Shown: positions 36,059 to 46,020 of the stretch, one piece after another | Layout: every line of letters begins with the position of its first letter | How positions within the stretch are numbered: position 1 is the stretch's first letter | Source: Dendrocalamus latiflorus | Taxonomy: Eukaryota > Streptophyta > Magnoliopsida > Poales > Poaceae | Length of the DNA: 64,000 nt | Direction of reading: 5' to 3' | Assembly (NCBI GenBank): GCA_017311315.1 | Contig: CM029669.1 | Coordinates: 9,383,465-9,447,464 of the forward strand | Position numbers and translations under genes: made by a program | Notes under the pieces: generated by a model | Told to the model about the DNA's origin: nothing | The model's input: only the letters and a program-made list of their open reading frames with translations | The model's database searches: none

Positions 36059-36553
36059 AATATATGGCAGAGGAAGGAGTTGAGATGGATAGTTGGACCT
36101 ATATTTAGGGCCAGTTCATAGTGACTTCTTAGTGACTTCTGCTTATGGATTATGCTTAGAAAAGCTAAAAACTAATACGAGCATCCACCTTCTCAAAACC
36201 ACTTCTTCACTCCTCTCGCTAGTATCTCATTTCAGAAAGAAAAAAAAAAGAAGTCACAATGTATCACCCACCTCACTCCTCTCGCTTCTGTCACACACGC
36301 ATCTCGCCACAAAAAAGACACTACGGTTTTGTTCAGGTCTAAAACAAAAACAGGTTAGAAAATGCTCGATCAAGACACCGAAACTAAATAGAATTTGAGG
36401 TGACCATTAGTAGGTATCCAGCAATGTACATTGGTTCGACTAACAAAATGAAGTTTCGCCTAATCCAATTATGCCAAAGAAATTATCCATGTACCTGTGA
36501 TTTTACAACGATGACAAGGAACGGAAAAGCCACGGTAGTTCAATGCTCAATAC

Positions 36554-36643
36554 TTCACCAAAAATTCTTTTCCAATGACTAGATTTGTTTACCCAACGTT
36601 CACCAAAAATTCTTTTCCAATGACTAGATTTGTTTACCCAACG
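36554..36643. repeat. Perfect 45-bp tandem duplication
   Basis: 36554-36598 is repeated exactly as 36599-36643 (starting TTCACCAAAAATTC, ending TACCCAACG). The two copies show no differences, so the duplication is recent or conserved. It lies downstream of RPL17. Confidence 0.95.
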
Positions 36644-37046
36644 CATACAAAAGTATATTGTTATGGTAGGTAAAAGGATTGCTTCATTACAATAGCACGT
36701 ATGAATGATGCAACGATGGAAACACCAACACATAGTTCAGGAACCCAATCTCAGCCTGATAAAATGGCTATCAGTGCAAAACGACAGGCAGAAAGCATTC
36801 CAAACATGAACAGAAAAGAAGTGCAGTTTAAAGTTCAAACAATCTCCACACAAAAACCAGACATCCAAACCAAGAAAAGCAAACCATTGAGATAGATTTC
36901 CTCAGTAAGAATAAGATCCACTTGAGACAAAGAACTTTCAAAAAGGGTTTGATGAATTACGAACCAACAGCAAAACAGAAGGAGATACAGACGATCAGTT
37001 CAATTTCTAACCGACACTAAAGAAACCATGTAAAGCTTCCGGTTGT

Positions 37047-40000
37047 TTAAGCCTTCCTGGCTGCAATCTGGGTCTCAGCCTGCAGAAATAAAAGATTGCA
37101 TCAGCAGCCAATCACCAGGTTCACACATAGAGCAATCTCACAGGTCAGTTCTACAAAGCACATACCTCTTTCTTGACTGGCTCTTCCTTCTCCGATAAGA
37201 TCAGCTCGATGTGGCATGGGGAGGACATATAAGCTGCAATAGGTAGTAAAGCTCATGAGAATTTTCAAAGCACCAAGAAGCACAAGAGAAGGGGAAACAT
37301 CACTATCATATTTAGAACTCACGGTTGATGCGGCCATGAGCGCGGTAAGTCCGGCGCCGCTGCTTTTGGGCCTGGTTCACCTGAATATGTGACACATACA
37401 GCGTATCGACATCCAAGCCTTTGACCTAATGAAAACATTTCACACATTTATAAATCATCAAGAATGCAATGACAAAAGCTCTAGCAGGTTATAGCAAGAT
37501 TACATACTTCAGCATTGCTCTCTGCATTCTTCAGAAGATCCAAAATGAATCTAGCGGACTTCACAGGCCAACGTCCCTGACCATTTGAGTGGCGTGACTT
37601 TGCTTGGGCAGTTCGTCCAACACCACCACAGTACCTACGGAAGGGAATGGCTTGCTTGTGGGCAATCACATCCTCAAGGTACCTTTTAGCCTTGGTTAGT
37701 GGCAGCTTCCTGAGGGCAAAAGCTGCCTCGCGTGTATTCTGAAAAAGTGACAACAAAATATTGACCAACATAGATGCTAAAATCTAATGAAATATAATTA
37801 CAGGTGTTCTAAAAAATAATCAATCTTAAAATCCACAATACAAATTGAGAAGCTGTTAGCTTCGAAAGCTCAACCTCAACACCTGTGGTATCATTTTTGA
37901 AGCAAAAAATAACTCGTATCTGTATCCCCCAACATAGTAACACAGCAAAGTGCAGGCAAATGAAATTGTGCATCATGATACATTGGAATGTCTCATCATT
38001 TACTGAACCATTGGTCATAGTCAGTCCAATGGTTCACCCAAGAATAATGAAAAATGATTTTCGTAAAGTTTACGAGGATACTGTTTGTAAAGAAAACAAT
38101 AGCCTGCTTTTTTCTTTAGGTTTTAAACGTTAATCAACAAAAAAAACTACAATTATTACCCTTTAATGATCATAATGTGCATGTGGAGAGGGGAACCTGT
38201 ATATAGAAAACCATGATGTCTTTCAAGAATATTTGCATTGTTATCCTGAGTCCTGACCACTGGTGTAGGTATGTATCATCATTTACTGAACCAGTGGTCA
38301 TGGTATGACTAATGGTTCACCCAAGAACAATGAAAGCGATTTTCCTAAAGAATACGAGGCTACTGTCTGTAGAGAAAACAATAGCCTGATTTTGTTACTT
38401 TAGGTCATTCAATCAAAATGTAAACAAATAATACAGTAATACAGATATAATGGAAACTAATCCCTAGTTTGACTGATAAACGATCAGCAAGTAGCTAATA
38501 TTGTACAGTGATAGCAGCATAGTGCAAACACGACAACAAAGGAAGCTTTTCAAATAGCAACTGAATCATTACATTACATTACATTACATAGTTATGAAAT
38601 AGAATAGTTTGAACACACACAAAAAAATCAAGTAAATTATGCTCTGTTTGAGCACACAAGCCTTTTGCAACTAGAAGCGACAGTTTCATGAGGACCATAT
38701 TGAAGGTCCCATGATAAATAAAGTCACCAATGGCATGCTAGTAGTTAATGAATGGGAAATAGAACCTCAGACATTACATTTAACTGAACTCCCGGACAAT
38801 TATTCGTGAATGCACGCATAAAGCATAACATCCATTAGAAGAGTTCAACCATAAACGACAATTTGGATAGAGTCCACTTTCTTATCTATCACTACATGCA
38901 CTTGGACCTAATATCAGAAAAGTAGGCAGTAGCTTATATACCATTAAAAGATAAAAGAATATCACCAAAAGTGTAGACAAACACGAGTGCCAGCAGTAAT
39001 GATAAGTTGCCTATTAAGTATATTAACAAAGATACACAATAATCATCACCCAACCGTCACGACAAGATACATCCAGTACATGCCAACATAGAGTTGTGTC
39101 ATTTCCATCTAACATACAGAGGGATCTCAAGGCTATCCATGTACTAAATAACACCTAGATCTGTTACCAGCTGATTCCCAGCCCTATCTAATCCATAATA
39201 ACCCCAAACTAACCACTAAACAGAAGGCATCTGCAAACAGTTCAAAGAAAACCCAGCAGACTTGGTGAATCAGTTGGACCTTTTGCCACTTGTTCCAAAA
39301 CTAATGTGCAATAATGTTCTTAGATACAATTGAAGAGCACAAATCATTAATTCAATGTTATATAACTTGGCTTAAAACGCATCCAAAACGAATAGTTTGA
39401 TTTTGCATTGAACTATACATTTCAAGAAATGCACGTCCCACATCCAAACATGAAAAAACCAATTTTAGTACAAACTACAAGAGAATTTGAATACAAGTGA
39501 GCCATCATTTACTGAACCTATTGACATATAATTGTGTCCAACGGTTCACCCAATAATGATGCTCATGATATACCTAAAGTTTATGAGGGTACTGCTTGTA
39601 GAGATCAGAGTAACCTACTTACTACTATAGGATTCTCACGAAATCACCAAATAAACATGCAGAATAATACTCAATGCACATCGAAAAACTGAACTACGCC
39701 CTCTTAATCTACAGTTCAGAGACAAATATACTTTACTAGAGGCACATAACTGCAAACATGTGCAAGAATTCATATTTGTATAACCTTTTAACAAACTAAC
39801 AGCTTTAAACCAAGCAATAACATAAATTCGTGTGATATTGTTGCAGTCTAAGACGATCCAATTGGAAAACAAGAAAAATCATACGGAAACTACGCACAAA
39901 TTAGAAGCAAAATTTGAAGGAGATGGAATCTTTCTTTTCTCTGGAGTTCACCTTGAAGTGCACACGCAAGTCCCGGCCCATGGCCTTGGCGGCTGCAAAA

Positions 40001-40230
40001 CACAAGGCAATCATCATCAACCTCCAGATCAACCCCATTTTCGTACAACAAGATGCAAACACGAAAATTGAGAAAATGATCTAAGGGGGAAAGGTTCTCA
40101 GTTCTCACACTTGGTCGGATTGGATGGCTCCCTCGAGTACTTCACCTGCCACGAACCAAGAACTCGAATTAGATCACAGCGCAACAAAGAAGAAGAAAAG
40201 AAGAGGGCGGGGAGGGGGGGGGCTAACCAT
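37047..40230 (-). CDS. RPL17: 60S ribosomal protein L17 (uL22 family)
   Basis: A structural protein of the cytosolic large ribosomal subunit, near the peptide exit tunnel (family knowledge). Seven coding exons on the minus strand, all with GT-AG introns: 40228-40230 (the ATG alone), 40109-40145, 39952-39992, 37508-37738, 37323-37425, 37166-37233 and 37047-37079 including TAA. Together they give 516 nt and 171 residues, the normal plant length, with no stop or frame error. It starts MVKYSREPSNPTKSAKA; the long exon contains KLPLTKAKRYLEDVIAHKQ and GGVGRTAQAKSRHSNGQGR; the end is QIAARKA. Intron 1 splits the start codon from codon 2. Intron 3 (37739-39951) is 2.2 kb and holds three snoRNA-like sequences on the gene strand. 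This is the only gene in the window that looks intact. Confidence 0.97.
37986..38120 (-). ncRNA. Candidate intronic H/ACA snoRNA, copy 1
   Basis: Lies in RPL17 intron 3 on the gene strand, 135 nt. Hairpin 1 has lower stem CCTAAAG/CTTTACG (6 of 7 pairs), an internal pocket (3' strand CGTAAA), and upper stem GGCTATTGTTT/AAACAGTATCC. Box H AAATCA follows 14 nt after the upper stem. Hairpin 2 has a perfect 11-bp upper stem TGAACCATTGG/CCAATGGTTCA and a lower stem TCATT/AATGA. ACA (sense of plus 37989-37991) is three nucleotides from the proposed 3' end. The layout follows the H/ACA rule; it was inferred by eye, without a folding program. Confidence 0.62.
38269..38404 (-). ncRNA. Candidate intronic H/ACA snoRNA, copy 2
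   Basis: Same plan as copy 1, 136 nt. Lower stem CCTAAAG/CTTTAGG is perfect. The upper stem AGGCTATTGTTT/AGACAGTAGCCT is fully paired with G-U pairs; a position mismatched in copy 1 is a C-G pair here. Pocket 3' strand is CGTATT. Box H is AAATCG, one base off consensus. Hairpin 2 is TGAACCA...TGGTTCA with an inner GTCA/TGAC stem. ACA is followed by three nucleotides (plus 38269-38274). Confidence 0.6.
39494..39631 (-). ncRNA. Candidate intronic H/ACA snoRNA, copy 3 (most diverged)
   Basis: 138 nt. Lower stem CCTATAG/CTTTAGG (6 of 7 pairs), a weaker upper stem AGGTTACT.../...AGTACCCT, pocket 3' strand CATAAA, and box H ATATCA 14 nt after the upper stem. Hairpin 2 has a strong lower stem GAGC-ATCATT/AATGAT-G-GCTC (10 pairs with one bulge). 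The ACA box is not conserved (sequence after the stem is ACTTG), so it may be a decayed paralogue or end differently. Confidence 0.5.
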
Positions 40231-40317
40231 TGCTGCGGCTGGCGAGAGAACTCGAGGCGGCGGCGGCGGCGAGGCGAGGAATTGCGTAGGGAAGAGGGTG
40301 GCGGCGCAGAAGGGTGA

Positions 40318-40440
40318 TTTTATAGAGGAGGGACGGAACCCTACACTGACTGGAGTGAGCAAGTAAAACCCTACTGGGCTTCCGATGAACCGGGCCATAC
40401 TAGGCTGCAGCAATTCGGCCGCTTACTTCACGGCCCATGG
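40318..40440 (-). promoter_or_regulatory. RPL17 core promoter: TATA, telo-box, site II
   Basis: Sense CTCTATAAAA at 40327-40318 is a TATA box about 90 nt upstream of the ATG. AAACCCTA (telo-box) at 40366-40373, a second partial copy at 40337-40343, and site II motifs TGGGCT at 40375-40380 and GGCCCA at 40434-40439 lie just beyond. Telo-boxes paired with site II elements are the known hallmark of plant ribosomal-protein promoters active in dividing cells. Confidence 0.85.
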
Positions 40441-40507
40441 TGGTGACAGCGAGCCCGCGAGGCTTGTGCCGGTGCGCGTGGAACTATCGTAAGTCCAGAG
40501 CTCTAAT

Positions 40508-40508
<1 letters not shown>

Positions 40509-40534
<26 letters not shown>
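40509..40534. repeat. (CT)13 microsatellite
   Basis: A clean CT dinucleotide run just upstream of the RPL17 promoter elements. CT/GA tracts near plant promoters are common. Confidence 0.95.
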
Positions 40535-40538
<4 letters not shown>

Positions 40539-41035
40539 CTGATTCTTCAATAATCCACTTCTTCCAGAAAAGCGTTTAGCACAAGATTGACTCTAAAACT
40601 CTAAAAGAGAGGATTAGAGACAAAAAGATCATGCTACCTCTGGTTGTAACACTTCGATTCTATTTATAACTTATTCCATTCTATTTGTATACAAATTTCT
40701 AAAATTTCTTTACAAATTCATAATAGCAAAGAATAATTCACCAGTTGATGCACTAGTGTTAGATGATTTGAGGAGCACCAAAGAATGCTGCACTAGTTGA
40801 TGCTATTTGTTGTCAGTAGGTGATCGTCTACCTGACGAGTACCGCAGCACGGAATATCATTATCATCAGTTTACTGCAAGTTTCTGCCTTTTTATCCACT
40901 GGATCTGGATAAACAGTTCGAGTTCACTCATCTTTTCTAAGCACAAAACACCAACATATCATCCAATGATCAAGCAGGTACCAAACAAGAGAAAATCAAA
41001 ATGACAACCCACCGAGCAAAAGAGGCGCAAATCAA
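40535..41035. other. Interval between RPL17 promoter and tRNA-synthetase remnant
   Basis: A/T-rich with no gene seen. On the minus strand it is immediately downstream of the synthetase stop codon, so it probably includes the old 3' untranslated region. Confidence 0.6.
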
Positions 41036-41110
41036 TCATGACTCTTCAGACCGCTCTGGTCTGCATGGTCTCCATACTGTACCAAAAGGTTCATCCACCA
41101 GGGCAATGCC

Positions 41111-42840
41111 TGATGAGGACATCTTTTCCATAGATACAACTGTACCGACTCCATAACAAGCTCAACAAGCTAAAACTATGATACAAGGACCAATGACTAG
41201 AGCGCGAGCACGTCAACTTAACCATCAGGTGAATGCGTTTCTAAGTTTGCATACAAATATTTCAAAGAATGGAATACTACTTAATTCTTGTGATGATTTA
41301 ATCGTCCTTAGAAACCATGGGGAAGAACCACGTGAGCTCAAGTATAGAAGTGGAACCGTCAAGCGCAACCCAAGTCCTGTTCGCGAGTTTGACTCGGATT
41401 CGGCCTTCCTAACAGTGCCTACTTCAAATGGTCATAACTTTTGATCCAGAAGGTTTCTCAGGGCCCGTGAGTACTCGTTGGAAAGCTCTTGAAGTCTACT
41501 TTCAAATGGATCTGGTCTCACCTCCAAATTCCATCCGAGTCGGTCACAAACTGCCAAATACGTCACGTCACTTTTCCAGTCCGAGTCAAAGTGGGCCTTG
41601 GGCCTTATAATCGAGTCCTGTTCGGTTTTCATGTGTTTTGGCCGACCCTCCACCTCCCATGTCTCTTAAATAGGCAGTCGCACCCTCTTCTAGGGTTTGG
41701 ATTTTGATAGACTAAGTTAGCTTTTGCTACTTCACCTTGTATTCGCGCGTGTCGGCAAGACCGTCCGAATACTTGTCTTCGGAACCCCATCGTTTTTCTA
41801 TTTTAGATTGAAACCTACATCTTTTATTCGCAATCGAATTGTTGTTCATCTTGTTTTTGCCTATTTTTCGATTGCTTGCAGGAATAAGTACCCTCGTGAT
41901 TAGGTTGATTGTGCACCGATAAGGTCACGAACAACCTCTGGAGTTGGTGTATCGATCGCTAAGGCGCAACGTCCTTGGATGGTTGTAGTCGGGTCATCAA
42001 CGTCATCTCCTTCCCTAATCGAATCTACCACTTTCATCGAAAGATCGGGACCGCTAGTGATGTGACCACGTCACCAACACGTACGACCATAGCGGCCAAT
42101 ATCAAGAATGAACTAAAGGTTTTGGAATCCAATTCGGCCTCCAGATCAATTCGGATTCAGCTTGACAAGCCAACTTCAAACGGCCATAACTTTTGATCCA
42201 GAAGGCTTCTCGGGGCCCGTGAGTACTCGTTGGAAAGATCTTGGAGTATACTTTCAGATGGATCTGGTCTCACCTCCAAACTCCACTCGAGCAGATCAGA
42301 AACTGCGAAACAAGTCACGTCACTTTTCCAGTCCGACTCAAAGTGGGCCGAGGGCCTTGTAACTTGGGCTATTTGGGCCGGTACTGTTCACATGAACAGT
42401 ACACGCGCGTGAACAGTAACTAGGAATAGTACCACATCCCTTTTCATTAGATAAGTGTGGCTTCCCCCTCCCCTATTTAAGGAGGCCACACCCCTTTAGT
42501 TTTCCTCGGGTTTTTCTTAAGAGTTTATTCTGCTTAGCAGTTTCGCCGCATGTTCGGTTTGAGGAACCCCAACTTGTGAACTTAAACATTATTCGCAATT
42601 TCAGATTGCATCTTTTACTCTCTTGCTTGTGTTCTCGATTCGCTTGCAGGAGATAGCCTTCTTGGCGAGATCAATCGTGTTCGGCACGGTTGATAACCAA
42701 CGGAGCAGTGGTGTAGTGATTGCGAGGGGTTCGATCTGTTTTGGTCGGAGCCTTTGGATCATCAACGTCGAGATCTCCACAATCGACTTATCAGTACCTC
42801 TCGGAAGATCGGGCCATCGTCACATCAGCTAGTGCTATCA
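41111..42840 (+). mobile_element. Solo LTR, gypsy, TSD ATGCC, nested host
   Basis: It starts TGATGAGGACATC and ends GTGCTATCA, with ATGCC on both sides (41106-41110, 42841-42845). Without the nested LTR it is about 955 bp. It belongs to the same family as the 5' LTR at 49218-50155 and encodes the same PMTRARARQLNHQVNAF tail. It interrupts the last coding exon of the synthetase pseudogene in antisense orientation. Confidence 0.95.
42058..42827 (+). mobile_element. Solo LTR nested in the previous one, TSD GCTAG
   Basis: It begins TGATGTGACC and ends GTCACATCA (9-bp perfect inverted ends), flanked by GCTAG at 42053-42057 and 42828-42832. Length is 770 bp. It shares a ~180-bp block (about 42165-42350) with the surrounding LTR, so the two families are related. 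A TATA-like CCTATTTAAGG lies near 42472. Confidence 0.95.
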
Positions 42841-43586
42841 ATGCCTAGAGTAGCAAGCTCTTTCCTGATTTTTGGTCAGATAACTCAAAACTGCTTGTCC
42901 TTCCTTGCAACAGTTCGCTGCTCAATCTGCCCCTGCAATTGTTCTTCGCTCAACCCTGCTCGCTTTAACGCTTTGTCCTTCAATTGCTTCAGTACCTATT
43001 GAATTGATATTTTGTTCATGATACATGTATTCATCATAAGCGAAAAAAAAATGTGTCTAAACAATGGCTTGAAAGCAGAAAATGTGTTAGAAGAACTACA
43101 ATCAAAGGAAAAGATTAGTACTCCAGATACGATTCAAAATATTGAAACTTTGAAAGCACAAGAAATAGCATCAACATACCTTCAAATCATTCAAATTGTT
43201 GTTTATTGGCTTCAGCAGGTGCATGAAGCCATCCAGAACATCTGTAGTTCAAGGATCATCTAACATAAATTCCCAAAATTCTGAACAGTGCTTGTTGACC
43301 AGATTTTGCTCCTCAGCTGGGATCAGGGCAAATATATTCTCTTCATAGTACAGAGACAAAACTTCGTCGCAATCATAAAGTCTGCATAAATTTTATATAG
43401 TGAATGAGACTAAAATATGATTAAATGCCCAAATCCCTTTTGGGTATTAACTTGATGACTAATATTTCAAGTTTAAGCATGGCAAACACCTGATACATGT
43501 AGTACATACGATCAGATGCGATCTCGAGTGCTTTTTATCAGAGTGATTCACATCAGATCTATAATGTGTGCGCATCAGGAAAAATC

Positions 43587-44603
43587 TTGAAGCCATGGGT
43601 GGCACGGATCTGAAGGGATGTGGCAGCGTGGATCTAGAGGGAGGTGGTTGCGAGAGGGGGTCGGTGGCCATGAAGGAACAGCGGCGATATTCCTCGATGG
43701 GAGGAGAATGACGCATGGCAGTGGCCTGCAAGGTAGCTGCTTCTCCATGCGGTGGTCGAAAGAGAGGAATCAAGGGAATTTGTGAGGAGGAAGGGAGTCA
43801 ACTTGAGTTGGGCTGTGCGTGCAGTGGCGAGATGGAGCAGGATTGGCTATGGCATGGAGGGGACCAGCGGCGAAGGGCTCCCGGCGGGCGACAGTGGCCT
43901 CCTGAAGTGGCGGCGGCTAGGGCATGGAGACCACCATGTGGACGAGAGAGAGGAGAGGGGCGACGCGTGAGAAATGCAGAGTGAGAGCCAAATGGGAGAG
44001 GTGAGTGCTGGTTTTCTCTAATAACAATTGGCGGGTAATTCCATCTCAATCCCAAAGGCAAAATAGGTAACTAGTGGACGGATTCTTGTGGGGCGCTACA
44101 CAAACCTCGCTTCTCCTTACCAATCCATTTTTTATCCTGCTCCTCATGAGAATCAGAATCTAGTTATTTTTTGAAGCTAGATGTTTGGCACAACTCTACT
44201 AGATCCGCACGAGATAGCTAAGAGCAGGAGCTCTACCAGACAGGCCCTAAGCACATAGTACCGATGCTGTGAAAAAAGGAATATGGTCATCGGACAACTA
44301 TGGTATCGCCAAATAGTTAATCAGAATACGGGCCATTAATCAAAATTGTACTGACAAATTGACGGTTCATGCTAATATATATACATGTTTGATGATAATA
44401 ATAATTACTAAGATATTTTAACTCATAATATTGTCAAAATTATAAAACATACTCGTACCACTCACAACGTTCATGTCATAGTTCAAAAGCATGCAGTGAC
44501 ACAGGGTTTTTGAATGTAGGCAATCTTAACTTCTTGACCATATCAAAACTGGTAAGGTTATAACTATTTGCACCATCAGTTATAATATTGCTTACCTTGC
44601 CTT
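43587..44603. other. Unassigned, GC-rich then A/T-rich
   Basis: 43590-44060 is GC-rich with overlapping frames on both strands and no recognisable domain. It abuts the first visible synthetase exon, so it may be foreign sequence that replaced the upstream exons. 44100-44600 is A/T-rich with no gene. Confidence 0.5.
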
Positions 44604-46020
44604 TTATGTTACTTGGGTATCAAATATGTTATGCTGTTGATTTATGTCCAAGTATTCTTCTCCTTCCTTATGCACATTTCTAATAGGAAGTGTTTGTCCT
44701 ATTTCAAAGAAATATGTATCATAGTTTTCTTTGTTTTCATGATAAGAAGTACCATCTTCTTCTTTCTCACTTTCCGAATGATGCTCTCCCGAGTCATCAA
44801 TAATCATAACATGTTTATTTAGGATTTACTCATCTTGTGTCCCTTTCTATGGCATTTAAAGCATATAATATGCCTAGTTCGAACAGTTAAAATAGCACTA
44901 CTATCAACTTTACTTACTGAATTAGTTACCTTGGAAGCTTCTTTTTGAAAATGTTGTGTTGATATCACCGGATTAGATGATGATCTAGCACCACCATCTT
45001 GTTGATTGGAGCGCCTTCAAGTAGAGGGAGATGAATAAGCGCGTCTGCCCTTTGATTTCCGCTGCACTTATAGCTCGGCCCTTAAGGCTTGATGCATCTC
45101 AACAAGGTCTTGTATATCTTCACGTAGACCTTCCAAGAACCGCATCATGGTAGCCTCCTCCAGCTCATGCATTCCTACATGAATTATAAGCATCTCTATT
45201 TCTTTCCAATACTCATCAACAGAAAGATTACTTTGTTTTAGCTGCTGCAACTTGGTATGGATGGTTCTCACATAATAAGGTGGCACAAATCTCTCTCTCA
45301 TGATTTGCTTCATTTGAAGCCAAGTGGTTGGCATTTTTCTATCTCCGTTCAATTGATCCCACCAAACCAAAGCATATTCGGTGAAATCAATGAAGTGGTA
45401 CGAATCTTCTTTTCTTCAGTGATGTTTTGGCCATCATATATCTGTTCAACACGTATCATCCATTCAAGATATTTCTCTAGTTCCGTTGGCCCTGTGAAAG
45501 ATGGTATGGAAATGTTGATTTTCCCAAACCATCATCCTCCCAATGACGTCCTCCATCATGATGCCACCCAAATAAACAACGCCTAAGAGAACCTACATCG
45601 TTGTTTTGATGATAACCACGCGGAGGACCATAATAGTGGTAGTTTCCACCGAAGGCTCCATCAGATATAGCATCAAGGTCACGATCGTCAAGATCATCAT
45701 CAAGATTGTGTTGCACATATGATCGTTGTGGTCATAGAAGAACAGGGGCCGCAATAGATCTAGCTTCATTTTGTAGTCATTGGTTCCTCTCCAACCACTG
45801 GAGAGAGTACACAATGGTATCAAAACAAATATCAATAGCCCATTCATACATTGCAAAGTGAGTATTCATATTCTCCTCTACTGAAGCAATACGATCCCCC
45901 AATTCAATGTGAAGAGCCTTGGATGCGCTGATCCAAAGCATTGTATTTCCTTGTAAAGTATTCATTTGTCGCAATTAATTGATCACGAGTAGCTTGGAGG
46001 AAGTCACCACCATAGTGTAG
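44604..46020 (-). pseudogene. Gypsy gag remnant, reversed
   Basis: Read right to left: an N-terminal region (45974-45480, acidic LDDDLDDRDLDA), the conserved gag domain (MVWWDQLNGDRKMPTTW, IMRERFVPPYYVRT, LKQSNLSVDEYWKEIEML, MMRFLEGLREDIQDLV; 45370-45070), then a zinc-knuckle start ICFKCHRKGHKMSK near 44880-44840, whose last Cys is Ser. An acidic tail with several frame breaks follows to 44604. No protease or polymerase follows. Confidence 0.8.

Larger units (their letters stand above)
41036..43586 (-). pseudogene. Cysteinyl-tRNA synthetase, 3' exons only
   Basis: The C-terminal part of a cysteine-tRNA ligase, which charges tRNA-Cys. Exons read right to left: 43586-43490 (LMRTHYRSDVNHSDK, then shifted to ALEIASDRMYYMYQ before a GT donor); 43381-43180 (LYDCDEVLSLYYEEN, EQNLVNKHCSEFWEFM, an in-frame TGA, TTDVLDGFM, NNNLNDLK, donor GTATGT); 42995-42841 (VLKQLKDKALKRAGLSEEQ, QIEQRTVARKDKQF, two stops, IRKELATLGI). 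The last exon is split by a solo LTR and resumes at 41105 with GIALVDEPFGTVWRPC to TGA at 41036-41038. The catalytic half with HIGH/KMSKS is absent. Stops, a frameshift and the insertion make it a pseudogene. Identification is from remembered family motifs. Confidence 0.82.

Noticed and set aside
37885..38133. Plus-strand 82-codon frame in RPL17 intron 3
   Set aside because: Antisense in an intron, overlaps the first snoRNA-like copy, and has no domain.
37990..39600. The three intronic repeats as C/D-box snoRNAs (ATGATGA seen in two copies)
   Set aside because: ATGATGA lies near the 3' end and no CTGA follows at a suitable distance, so the box order is wrong for C/D. The H/ACA layout fits better.
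43459..44061. Minus- and plus-strand frames in the GC-rich block near the synthetase remnant
   Set aside because: Only the part at 43490-43586 matches the synthetase; the rest has no domain and overlapping frames on both strands.
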